From Candidatus Zhuqueibacterota bacterium (GTDB lineage: Bacteria; Zhuqueibacterota; Zhuqueibacteria; Residuimicrobiales; Krinioviventaceae): 64,000 bases of DNA. Numbering within the stretch: the first letter of the stretch is position 1; each line of letters opens with the position of its first letter. The notes beneath the pieces are model-generated. The model was not told the origin of the DNA. It searched no databases and saw nothing but the letters and a program-made list of their open reading frames with translations. The DNA lies in the NCBI GenBank assembly GCA_016934825.1, contig JAFGSB010000006.1, forward strand, positions 1-64,000, written 5' to 3'. Of the stretch, positions 8,292 through 16,841 are shown one piece after another. A program made the translations under genes and the position numbers.

Positions 8292-9797
8292 TTACGGGCT
8301 ATTTTTTATTGTAAAATTATTCTGTTTCGCGAACGGCAAATATACGGAGAAAGTGCTGCCTTTTTGATATTCACTTTCGACTTTAATTTTACCCGCATAT
8401 GCATCGACAATTTTTTTGGCAATTGTTAATCCAAGACCTGTGCCGGTTATATTTCTGGTAAATTCATTTTTTGCCCGGAAAAAATCCTCAAATAGTCTGT
8501 CCTGCTCCTCTTTTTTTATTCCCAAACCGGTATCCTGGAAATCGATTTTGACATAATGTGTATTTTGACGGCCCGTAATATTTACCTGGCCGTTGGGTTT
8601 GTTATACCTGACGGCATTTGCGATGATTTGGGTAAATAACCGCAATAAATCATCCCTGTCCGCGTCCACACAAAGATTGCTGTCAATATCCACATTGACT
8701 TTAAGCGCCCGTTCGCTGATATCATTTTTGAAAAAATTCAGCCGGTCGATAATCAATTCCTTTATATTCTGTCTGTTTAATTCCCGGCGGACTTTACCGG
8801 CTTCAAGCCGGGTAATGTTCAATAAATCATTTATCAAATTTACAAGAGATTTGGTACGGTCAAGCGACCTTTTTAAATAACTGTCATATAAATCAGGTTC
8901 ATCGCCAAGTGTTTTATCCACAACCAGTTCTAAATAACCCTGTACCGCTGTTAAAGGTGATTTCAATTCATGTGCGGCCATATCGACAAACTGGGAACGG
9001 ATAATATCTATCTTTTTCAGTTCGGAAATATCCCGCAGAACCGATACAACACCGAGCAACTCGCCCTTTTTACCCATAACGGGTGTTGTATTGGCCATAA
9101 CCACCAGTTTTGCCGGCGGATGAATGGTAATTTCCTGTTTAATGGCATTGACCGAACCTTTGCCGGAAAAAATTTCCTTTATCTGGTCCCGCAGTGCTGT
9201 CGGCAAAATTTCCAGCACCGGTTCTCCTATCGATATTTCCTGGTTAATATCCAGTAATTTTAAAAATCCCGGATTGAATAAAACGGCCTGTCCTTCCTGG
9301 TTAATAATAAGTATGCCGTCATCAAGGGCGTTTATGATCGTCCTCATTCTGGACTGTTCATGCGCGACTTCGAGCAAATGTTTTGCCTGTTCTTCACGTA
9401 ATCGTCTGGCTTCGAGGATGTACCATCTCCGCTCCAGCGCCCGGTGCACGAGAATTTGCAATTCGTCCGGCTCAAACGGCTTTGGGATATATTGATAGGC
9501 GCCCATACGTGTTGTTTCAACAGCCGTATCAATGGAAGCATAGGCGGTTACGATCACACAAATCGCTTCGGGATACATCAGTTTTATTTCCCGCAGAACC
9601 TGTGTACCTTCAATATCCGGCATTTTCAGGTCTATAAAATAGATATCATATTCGGTTGCAATGCCCTTCTGGATACCAAGGGCGCCGCTGTCCGTCGTAT
9701 CGACTTTGTGTCCCTGAATTTCGAGTATGCGCCGGATACCCTCGCGCATTCCCTTTTCATCGTCAACTACAAGAATTTTGCCGTTTTCAATTTTCAC
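8292..9797 (-). CDS. REC-PAS-HisKA-HATPase hybrid kinase 1
   Basis: 501 residues in the unusual order receiver first, kinase last. REC 1-120 with Asp56 as phospho-acceptor and Lys106 in 'PKPF'; a helical linker; PAS about 150-262 ('INALDDGILIINQEGQ'); HisKA with His276 in 'MAAHELKSPLTAV'; HATPase about 385-495 with 'DTGLGI' and 'GTGLGL'. No membrane segment, so a cytoplasmic sensor or relay. It has the same architecture and nearly identical residue spacing as the kinase at 16819-18360, so the two are paralogues. It overlaps the upstream receiver gene by 4 bases. No DNA-binding domain; likely signals through the receivers in the block. Confidence 0.93.
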   Translation of the reverse strand: MKIENGKILVVDDEKGMREGIRRILEIQGHKVDTTDSGALGIQKGIATEYDIYFIDLKMPDIEGTQVLREIKLMYPEAICVIVTAYASIDTAVETTRMGAYQYIPKPFEPDELQILVHRALERRWYILEARRLREEQAKHLLEVAHEQSRMRTIINALDDGILIINQEGQAVLFNPGFLKLLDINQEISIGEPVLEILPTALRDQIKEIFSGKGSVNAIKQEITIHPPAKLVVMANTTPVMGKKGELLGVVSVLRDISELKKIDIIRSQFVDMAAHELKSPLTAVQGYLELVVDKTLGDEPDLYDSYLKRSLDRTKSLVNLINDLLNITRLEAGKVRRELNRQNIKELIIDRLNFFKNDISERALKVNVDIDSNLCVDADRDDLLRLFTQIIANAVRYNKPNGQVNITGRQNTHYVKIDFQDTGLGIKKEEQDRLFEDFFRAKNEFTRNITGTGLGLTIAKKIVDAYAGKIKVESEYQKGSTFSVYLPFAKQNNFTIKNSP

Positions 9798-10192
9798 TTT
9801 TCTTTAAATATCTTTTCATTCAAATATTGCACCAAATCTCTTGGTGAAATCGGTTTTTCAAGATAGTCGTCTGCCTTGATCCAGTTTTTTTCTTCTTCCG
9901 TATCGGTCGAGAACCTTATGCCCGTTTCATGACCCGCAGAAGTCATGATGATGACTTTGGATTTTTTTGCTTCAGGCAAACTTTTTATACGGTGACATAG
10001 TACAAAGCCCGAATCAAAATGCTCCATTGACAGGTCGACAAATATCACATCCGGTTTAAATTCCTTATATAGTTTGAGCCCTTCGCTGCTGTCAAAAGCC
10101 GTTTTAATTATATAACCGGCCTTTTCCAGAACAGGCTTGTATATATTCAATAAATCCGTATCGTCATCCACCATCGCGATTTTTTTATCCAT
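9794..10192 (-). CDS. Single-domain response regulator with insertion (1)
   Basis: 132 residues, receiver domain only. Acidic pocket 'MVDDDTD', phospho-acceptor Asp53 in 'FVDLSM', Thr/Ser in 'IIMTSAG', Lys in 'LEKPI'. Between the Thr/Ser strand and the Lys strand there is an extra segment ('ETGIRFSTDTEEEKNWIKADDY') not seen in CheY-like receivers and shared with the receivers at 10209 and 18373. It overlaps the next kinase gene by 4 bases, so it is probably the partner of kinases in this block. Confidence 0.9.
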   Translation of the reverse strand: MDKKIAMVDDDTDLLNIYKPVLEKAGYIIKTAFDSSEGLKLYKEFKPDVIFVDLSMEHFDSGFVLCHRIKSLPEAKKSKVIIMTSAGHETGIRFSTDTEEEKNWIKADDYLEKPISPRDLVQYLNEKIFKEK

Positions 10193-10208
10193 TTCTCCGC
10201 TTCCTTTT

Positions 10209-10604
10209 TTACTGCTTAACTTTATTCAACATTTCAACAACTTTATCATACAATTGACTGTGTGTAACCGGCTTTTCCAGAAAACAATCCACCGGATTCC
10301 ATGTATCATCGGGTCCTACGGTTAAATTAAATCCATGCTCCTGATTCACGCTTGTCAGCATCAAAACCGGCGTATCTTTAATATCGGAATCTTTGCGAAT
10401 TTCACGCGCTACTTCAAAACCTTCACCGACATCCGTCATCATCACATCCAGGATGACAAGGTCCGGTTTTTCCCGACGCATTACCTCAAGGCCTTCCCTG
10501 CCGTTATATGCGCAGCAAACCTGGTAACCCTTTAAGCTTAAAAACGCCCGGTTTGTTTCCACAAGATCGACATCATCATCAATAATTAATATTTTATCTT
10601 TCAT
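10209..10604 (-). CDS. Single-domain response regulator with insertion (2)
   Basis: 131 residues, receiver domain only: 'IIDDDVD', Asp53 in 'ILDVMM', 'LMLTSVN', 'LEKPV'. The same insertion subtype as its neighbours ('EHGFNLTVGPDDTWNPVDCF'). It lies 20 bases after the sensory hydrogenase-kinase gene and 16 bases before the next receiver gene, which makes it the most natural phospho-acceptor for that kinase (inference). Confidence 0.9.
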   Translation of the reverse strand: MKDKILIIDDDVDLVETNRAFLSLKGYQVCCAYNGREGLEVMRREKPDLVILDVMMTDVGEGFEVAREIRKDSDIKDTPVLMLTSVNQEHGFNLTVGPDDTWNPVDCFLEKPVTHSQLYDKVVEMLNKVKQ

Positions 10605-10624
10605 ACAACCTCTTCATGTTACGA

Positions 10625-12646
10625 TTACCGGCCATATTCAGAATAAACGGACTCTGTCACCATAGGTAAAGAGACGCTAAAAACGGTCCCGAGGCCGACA
10701 TCACTTTTTACCTGAATATTTCCCTTGTGCATTTTCAAAATACCATAGGCTATGGGTAGTCCGAGTCCCGTTCCCTTCCCGATTTGTTTGGTCGTAAAAA
10801 ACGGTGTAAATAAACTTCCCAGATTTTCCCTCGGGATACCCACACCATTATCTATAAATTCAACAATTACTCTGTTGGTCTCGAAATCAGGCGTCGCCTT
10901 TATTGTAAGGGTCCCTCCGTCCTGCATGGCTTCAGCGGCGTTTATGGCAATATTTAAAAAAACCTGGTATATTTGATCTCCGTCCAGTGTAATTTCCGGA
11001 ATCGAATCTTCAATATCCACAAAAATCTCAACGTTTGAGAATAACGACTGTTTTTTAACGGCGCTGACCATTTTGCCGATGATCGCGTCTATTTTATGCT
11101 TTTTCAGCCTGATTTTACCCTGATGTGAAAAATTCAACAAACCCGAAACGATTTTCTGGCAGCGTTTCGCCTCTTCCATAATGAACTTCATATCTTTGGC
11201 TTGTGGATCATGTTCATCCATTTTTTGTTTCACAAGGTGCGCGTATAGCATAATCGAGCCAAGCGGATTGTTCACCTCATGAGCCACACCGGCAGCAAGC
11301 TGCCCGATCGAGGCCAGCTTTTCATGCTGAATCAGTTGTTCCTGTGTTTCGGCCAGTTTTTCCAGCGAATTCTTCAGTTCCTGCTGCATTCGCTGTTGTT
11401 TGTCGATCAAATATGGCAAACACATATCATCTTCCGCCAGACCGTTAAAAACCGCCGCGGCGTATTCTCTGCAGGAGTCATACCCGCAGGCTTTACAATT
11501 CAACTCATCCGAAGTGTCATATTTCTCTATTTTCGCAAGTATAAGCCGTATATCTTCTTCCTGCGGCACCGATGTTATCTCGGGTTTGGCTCCAAATGTA
11601 CGGTATACGTTTACATCACGACATTTTTCGAGTGAATTCTTCCATTCCAGATAATTGGTGGATTTTCTCCGTTCGGCGGTATATTGGACTATTTTTTGTT
11701 TCCGGGTAAAAAAGTTGACCGATTTATTAATAAATGGTCCGTTTATACAACCTTCACAAAACAGAACATCCACTATGCTGGCGTTAATTTCCCTGTTTTT
11801 CAGGCATTCAAACAGTTTTAAAATTTGTTCCTTTCCCTCAGTCGATATAATATCTTTATTCATAATATCCAGAGGCAATCCCGAACTGCGCAAAAATCCG
11901 CCTGAAATCGGATACAGGCTCCCTAAATAGGCATATGGCGGATCGAATTTTGCATCCTCCGTCGTATTCGGATCGACACCTGATTTGTCCCATAATTCCA
12001 ACAACTCGCCGAATGTTAACACTTCGTCGGTCGAGTCCTTTACTGCCGGATCGGTTATTTCCGTTTTTTTGGCGGTACACGGACCGATAAAAACAACTTT
12101 AACATGATCACCGTATATTTTTCTAACAACACGTCCCATCGCAACCATTGGCGATACAATGGGCGCCAAATCATCTATGAGATCGGGAAAATATTTTTCA
12201 ATAAGCGAACAGATTGCCGGACATGAACTGGTAATAAACGGTCTGTGGGGCGAATGATTTCTATTGTTCACCATTTTCAAATAAGCGCGGTTGATCAAAT
12301 CCGCACCAAACGCAACTTCAACAACATGTGCAAAACCGCTTTTTCGTAATGCTCCGACCAATTTGCCCGGCTGTAAATCAGGGAATGCGGCCGGAAAAGA
12401 CGGCGCAAGCATGGCAATGGTTTTATTGTCCCGTATTAATTGTAATGTATGATCTACACCGCTTAATACGGCTTTGGCCTTTTGCGAACAGACCGTTACA
12501 CAATGCCCGCATGCGATACAACGTTCTTCTATTACTTTTGCCTGGCCGTTTTCAACTTTTATCGCTTTGGCCGGGCACTCGCGTATGCACGAATAACAGC
12601 GTTTACACTTTTCCTCAATTGTCCAGACTACTGCCATATTATTCAA
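10625..12646 (-). CDS. Sensory [FeFe]-hydrogenase fused to a histidine kinase
   Basis: 673 residues. Domains: two [4Fe-4S] sets (Cys14/17/20/24, Cys43/46/49/53); an [FeFe]-hydrogenase-like H-cluster domain about 70-310 with L1 'TSSCPAI' (Cys142), L2 'GPCTAKK' (Cys190) and L3 'CEGCINGP' (Cys297/300); a Fes-type [4Fe-4S] domain 'CKACGYDSC' plus Cys409; a coiled coil about 413-445; HisKA with His456 in 'AHEVNNP'; HATPase with 'DNGVGIP' and 'GKGTGLGL'. The proton-relay Cys of catalytic enzymes (first Cys of TSCCP) is Ser here, as expected for a sensor rather than a turnover enzyme. There is no small-subunit tail. It overlaps hydA2 by 8 bases and is followed by two receivers. Inferred role: H2 or redox sensing that drives phosphorelay. 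The usual HydS sensors carry PAS or other outputs; here the kinase is on the same chain. Confidence 0.92.
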   Translation of the reverse strand: MNNMAVVWTIEEKCKRCYSCIRECPAKAIKVENGQAKVIEERCIACGHCVTVCSQKAKAVLSGVDHTLQLIRDNKTIAMLAPSFPAAFPDLQPGKLVGALRKSGFAHVVEVAFGADLINRAYLKMVNNRNHSPHRPFITSSCPAICSLIEKYFPDLIDDLAPIVSPMVAMGRVVRKIYGDHVKVVFIGPCTAKKTEITDPAVKDSTDEVLTFGELLELWDKSGVDPNTTEDAKFDPPYAYLGSLYPISGGFLRSSGLPLDIMNKDIISTEGKEQILKLFECLKNREINASIVDVLFCEGCINGPFINKSVNFFTRKQKIVQYTAERRKSTNYLEWKNSLEKCRDVNVYRTFGAKPEITSVPQEEDIRLILAKIEKYDTSDELNCKACGYDSCREYAAAVFNGLAEDDMCLPYLIDKQQRMQQELKNSLEKLAETQEQLIQHEKLASIGQLAAGVAHEVNNPLGSIMLYAHLVKQKMDEHDPQAKDMKFIMEEAKRCQKIVSGLLNFSHQGKIRLKKHKIDAIIGKMVSAVKKQSLFSNVEIFVDIEDSIPEITLDGDQIYQVFLNIAINAAEAMQDGGTLTIKATPDFETNRVIVEFIDNGVGIPRENLGSLFTPFFTTKQIGKGTGLGLPIAYGILKMHKGNIQVKSDVGLGTVFSVSLPMVTESVYSEYGR

Positions 12647-14351
12647 TATCTCTTCTCAAATAATGCGTATGCAACAATTCATGAGCTTTATGACTATTCG
12701 GCTCGCCGAGGAACTCTTTATACAACCGCTGTACCGATTCATTCTGGTGTGATCCGCGTTTCGGCAGTTCCCGGTCGATTTTATAAATCGCCTGCATTCT
12801 TTTTTCCGTTTTTTCCGGGTCGGATGGTAAAGGCTGACCGCCGCCGTTAATACAACCACCGGGGCAAGCCATTACTTCAATAAAATGATAGGATGAATTG
12901 CCGTCTTTGATCTGGTCGAGGAAATGGTCGATATTTTTCAAACCGTTCACGGCAGCGATTCTAAGACATGTTCCGTTGATATTAATCTCCGCTTCTTTGA
13001 CGCCTTCCAAACCACGAACCGGTCGAAAATCAATATTATCCATTTCCCTGCCGGTTAACGTATAATGGGCCGTACGCAGCGCGGCTTCCATTACACCGCC
13101 GGCGCTGCCGAATATTACAGCAGCACCCGTCGACTCGCCGAGCGGATCGTCAAAATAATCGTCGTTTAATTTATTAAAATCAATTCCGGCATTTTTGATC
13201 ATCCGCGCCAGTTCGCGGGTTGTCAATACCGCGTCGACATCCTGATAATCCTCTCCCAGTTCCGGTCGCTGTGCCTCATATTTTTTGGCCGTACACGGCA
13301 TAATCGAGACGACAAATATATCCGCAGGATTTATCTTTTTCTTTTCCGCATAATAGGACTTGATCAACGCGCCCTGCATTTCATGCGGCGATTTGCAGGT
13401 GGACAAATTCTTCAGACAATCCGGGTAAAAATGCTCTATATATTTGATCCACCCGGGACTGCAGGACGTGAGCATCGGCAAGACACCGCCGTTATTGAGC
13501 CGGCCAAGCAGTTCCGTGGCTTCTTCCATAATCGTTAAATCCGCGCTGAAATTGGTATCGAATACCGTATCGAATCCTATCCGTCTTAAAGCGGACACGA
13601 TTTTTCCGGTGACGACCGTACCGGGTTCCATCCCGAATTCTTCGCCCAGGGCGACGCGCACCGCCGGAGCGACCTGCACAACCACATGTTTTTTCGGATC
13701 ATTTATCGCGTTCCACACTATTTTTTCATGGCTCTTTTCCGACAACGCGCCCACCGGGCAGTTTACCACACATTGTCCGCAAAAAACACAGGGTATGGTA
13801 TTCAGGCTGTTGTTAAAGGCCGGGGTAATATAACTTTTAAAGCCGCGTTCGACAATATCTATAGCGCCGACGTTTTGAACTTCATGACAAATGCGCACAC
13901 ACCGGCCGCACAATATACATTTTTCAGGATCACGTAATATGGACGGGCTGGCGACATCCTGTTTACGGACCCGCCGTTCACCCTGATAGCGCAAACTTTG
14001 CACGCCATATTCGGCCGCAAGAGATTGTAATTCACAATTACCGTTACGAACACAAAACAAACAATCCTGCGGATGGTTGGCTATCAGCAGTTCTATAATC
14101 GTTTTTCGGGCGCGCCGTACTTTGGGCGAATTGGTTTTAATTTTCATCCCCTCATATACCGGAAACGCGCAGGACGGTACAAGGTTCCTTTGCCCTTCCA
14201 CTTCAACCACACATATTCTGCATGATCCCGTCGGGCTTAAGCCCTTGAGATAACACAGTGTCGGTATTTTTATTCCTTCCCTCTCAGCTAACGTTAATAT
14301 CGTCTCACCCGGATTGGCCCAGCATTCTTTATCATTTATCGTAATTCGCAT
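12639..14351 (-). CDS. hydA: [FeFe]-hydrogenase catalytic subunit, set 2 (HydA2)
   Basis: 570 residues, a paralogue of HydA1 with all sites kept: [2Fe-2S] Cys33/44/47/61; His93/Cys97/100/106; [4Fe-4S] Cys145/148/151/155 and Cys188/191/194/198; H-cluster TSCSPGW (about 295), MPCTAKKYE (Cys352/353), ACPGGC; tail 'HKAHELLHTHY'. Like HydA1 it has TSC-S in L1 and a Cys in 'STCKSP'. It follows hydB2 by 14 bases and overlaps the sensory kinase gene, so sensor and enzyme are translated together. Expected to form a HydABC complex with HydB2 and HydC2. Confidence 0.95.
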   Translation of the reverse strand: MRITINDKECWANPGETILTLAEREGIKIPTLCYLKGLSPTGSCRICVVEVEGQRNLVPSCAFPVYEGMKIKTNSPKVRRARKTIIELLIANHPQDCLFCVRNGNCELQSLAAEYGVQSLRYQGERRVRKQDVASPSILRDPEKCILCGRCVRICHEVQNVGAIDIVERGFKSYITPAFNNSLNTIPCVFCGQCVVNCPVGALSEKSHEKIVWNAINDPKKHVVVQVAPAVRVALGEEFGMEPGTVVTGKIVSALRRIGFDTVFDTNFSADLTIMEEATELLGRLNNGGVLPMLTSCSPGWIKYIEHFYPDCLKNLSTCKSPHEMQGALIKSYYAEKKKINPADIFVVSIMPCTAKKYEAQRPELGEDYQDVDAVLTTRELARMIKNAGIDFNKLNDDYFDDPLGESTGAAVIFGSAGGVMEAALRTAHYTLTGREMDNIDFRPVRGLEGVKEAEININGTCLRIAAVNGLKNIDHFLDQIKDGNSSYHFIEVMACPGGCINGGGQPLPSDPEKTEKRMQAIYKIDRELPKRGSHQNESVQRLYKEFLGEPNSHKAHELLHTHYLRRDIE

Positions 14352-14365
14352 GTTATCCTCTGTTT

Positions 14366-16366
14366 TTATTCCACATAAATCGCATCAAATTTGCAGTTCG
14401 TCCGGCATTGATCACAACGGATACATTTTTCATCTATAATATAATGCGCTTTTTTGATCTCGCCCAAAATCGCATTCTGCGGACATTTTTTGGCGCACAA
14501 AGTACAGCCGGTACATTTATCGGTATCGATATGATACGTCAGTAATTCGCGGCACACACCGGCGGGACATTTCCGGTCATAGAGATGCGCCTCATACTCT
14601 TCCCTGAAATAATGCAAAGTACTGAGTACGGGATTCGCTGCCGTTTGCCCCAGTCCGCACAGGGACGTGTTTTTAATCACATCCGCAAGACGTTCCATAT
14701 ATACCATACCCTGGAATCTCAATAGAGACTCGTCCTGAGATACTTCGGAACGATGACTGGTCGTCAGTCTTTTCAGAATTTCAAGAAGACGTTTTGTCCC
14801 TTCCCGGCAGGGAATACATTTTCCGCAGGATTCGGATTGAATAAAATCCATAAAATATTTTGCCAGATCGACCATACAGGTCGACTCATCCATGACCACC
14901 AGACCGCCCGAACCCATCATCGCGCCGACCTTCTTTAATGATTCATAATCAATTTTGGTATCGATAACGGATTCCGGCAAAGCGCCGCCTGATGGTCCGC
15001 CGATCTGCACGGCTTTGAACTTTTTATTGTCGGGTATACCGCCGCCAATATCAAAAATAATTTCACGCAGGGTTACACCCATCGGTACTTCCACAAGCCC
15101 GACATTCCGTACCTTACCGGACAGGGCAAAAATTTTGGTGCCCTTTGAATTTTCGGTGCCTATATGTGCGTACCATGATGCGCCATTTCGTAAAATCACC
15201 GGCACATTGGCAAAGGTTTCGACATTATTAATCACGGACGGCTTGCCAAACAAGCCCGATTCAGATGGAAACGGGGGCCTCGGCCTTGGCATACCGCGTT
15301 TTCCCTCAATCGAATGTATCAGTGCGGTTTCCTCGCCGCAGACAAAAGCTCCGGCGCCTTTTTTTATTTTCAATTTAAAGTTAAATCCGGTGCCGAGTAT
15401 ATTGTCTCCCAACAAGCCATAATCCGTCGCATCTTTAATGGTTTTTTCCAGGCGTTTAATGGCCAAAGGATATTCGGCGCGGCAATAAATATATCCCTCG
15501 TCGGCGCCCATTGCATAAGCGGCAATGATCATCCCCTCAACAATCCTGTGCGGATCTCCTTCCAAAACCGCGCGGTCCATAAACGCGCCGGGGTCGCCTT
15601 CATCCGCGTTGCAGATAAGGTATTTTTTTTCGCTTTTCGTATTGGCGGCCAATTCCCATTTTTTAGCCGTCAAAAAGCCACCGCCGCCGCGTCCGCGCAA
15701 TCCGGCGTCCATTACCTCTCCGATCACTTCTTCCGGTTTCATACGAGTCAGGGCTTTCATTAACCCGTAATAACCGCCTTTTGCCAGATACTGGTCGATA
15801 CTCTCCGGATCGATTACACCGCAATTTTCCAATACAACTTTTTTCTGTTTACGAAAGAACGGGTTCTGCTCTATCGGTTCGACATGATCCCATCCATTGT
15901 TACCGGCATTGGTTTTATATATTCCAAGCGTTTTATCCTGTATGATCTGTTTTTGAATTAACGTTTTCTCAATAATTTCGGGAACATCTTCCGGTTTGAC
16001 TTCAGCGTAACTGATCCTGGGATGTCCCGGTAATTTTATATCGACAATAACCTCTTTCGCGCAATATCCGACACAGCCCGTCGATACGATCCGGGCTTTA
16101 ATATTTTTTTGCTTTAATTGTTCAACAAAAGCATCGTAAACTTTTTGGGCGCCGTTGGCAAGGCCGCAGGTACCCATTCCTATTAATAAAACCGGTTCCC
16201 GGTTAGTTTCCAGCAATATATTATTCTTTATTTTTTGGACCGCATTGATCCCGGATTCATTGTGACCTTTATTTTCACCGACACCGTTCAAACTGTCTAT
16301 CAACAATTTGACAGGATTCCCGGAATCGTTCCATAATTCTGCAAACAAGTCTTTAAAAGTATCCAT
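14366..16366 (-). CDS. hydB: HydB2: NuoF-like subunit with ferredoxin domains at both ends
   Basis: 666 residues, full-length HydB type. A thioredoxin-like ferredoxin domain about 55-145 keeps its Cys ('GMGTCGLANGA' Cys67; 'STGCVGYC' Cys98/102). NuoF core about 175-590 with FMN/NADH motifs 'GLRGRGGGGF', 'CNADEGDPGAF' and [4Fe-4S] Cys514/517/520/570. C-terminal Cys600/605 then 2[4Fe-4S] sets Cys618/621/624/628 and Cys648/651/654/658. About 50 extra N-terminal residues have no clear assignment. It lies between hydC2 (10 bases) and hydA2 (14 bases). This is the complete flavin subunit; HydB1 is the reduced one. Confidence 0.95.
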   Translation of the reverse strand: MDTFKDLFAELWNDSGNPVKLLIDSLNGVGENKGHNESGINAVQKIKNNILLETNREPVLLIGMGTCGLANGAQKVYDAFVEQLKQKNIKARIVSTGCVGYCAKEVIVDIKLPGHPRISYAEVKPEDVPEIIEKTLIQKQIIQDKTLGIYKTNAGNNGWDHVEPIEQNPFFRKQKKVVLENCGVIDPESIDQYLAKGGYYGLMKALTRMKPEEVIGEVMDAGLRGRGGGGFLTAKKWELAANTKSEKKYLICNADEGDPGAFMDRAVLEGDPHRIVEGMIIAAYAMGADEGYIYCRAEYPLAIKRLEKTIKDATDYGLLGDNILGTGFNFKLKIKKGAGAFVCGEETALIHSIEGKRGMPRPRPPFPSESGLFGKPSVINNVETFANVPVILRNGASWYAHIGTENSKGTKIFALSGKVRNVGLVEVPMGVTLREIIFDIGGGIPDNKKFKAVQIGGPSGGALPESVIDTKIDYESLKKVGAMMGSGGLVVMDESTCMVDLAKYFMDFIQSESCGKCIPCREGTKRLLEILKRLTTSHRSEVSQDESLLRFQGMVYMERLADVIKNTSLCGLGQTAANPVLSTLHYFREEYEAHLYDRKCPAGVCRELLTYHIDTDKCTGCTLCAKKCPQNAILGEIKKAHYIIDEKCIRCDQCRTNCKFDAIYVE

Positions 16367-16376
16367 ATCCGCTATT

Positions 16377-16841
16377 CTAATCCTCTTTGGTTTTTTTCCT
16401 GAAAGATGCCAGTAATTTTTGTATCTTTTTAACTGTTAAATGTCCGTGATATTCATCATTTATCGATATGACTGGAGCAATACTGCACGCACCTATACAG
16501 GCAACCGTTTCCAGCGAGAATTTAAGGTCCTTTGTCGTTTCACCGGCTTTGATACCCAGTTCATTCTCAAGAGTTGTCAATACGTCCAGAGAGCCTTTCA
16601 CATGACATGCTGTTCCGCGGCAAACCCGGATCACATATTCTCCCAGGGGTTGCAGACGAAACTGATTATAAAATGTTGCCACTCCATATACCCGGCTCAC
16701 CGGTAATCGGGTAAAACCGGCCACTTTTTGCATTTCCTCTTCCGACAGGTAACCCTCGGTTTCCTGGATTTCCTGTAATATGGGAATCAATATGGAAGGA
16801 TCATTTGCAGGATATTTTTCATATATTTGTTTTGTGTCCAT
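16377..16841 (-). CDS. hydC: HydC2: NuoE-like [2Fe-2S] subunit
   Basis: 154 residues. Thioredoxin-like [2Fe-2S] subunit with Cys74/Cys79 (C-R-G-T-A-C) and Cys115/Cys119 (C-I-G-A-C). Electron carrier in the second HydABC complex. Its start lies inside the 3' end of the upstream kinase gene (23-base overlap), so kinase and hydrogenase translation are probably coupled. Confidence 0.94.
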   Translation of the reverse strand: MDTKQIYEKYPANDPSILIPILQEIQETEGYLSEEEMQKVAGFTRLPVSRVYGVATFYNQFRLQPLGEYVIRVCRGTACHVKGSLDVLTTLENELGIKAGETTKDLKFSLETVACIGACSIAPVISINDEYHGHLTVKKIQKLLASFRKKTKED

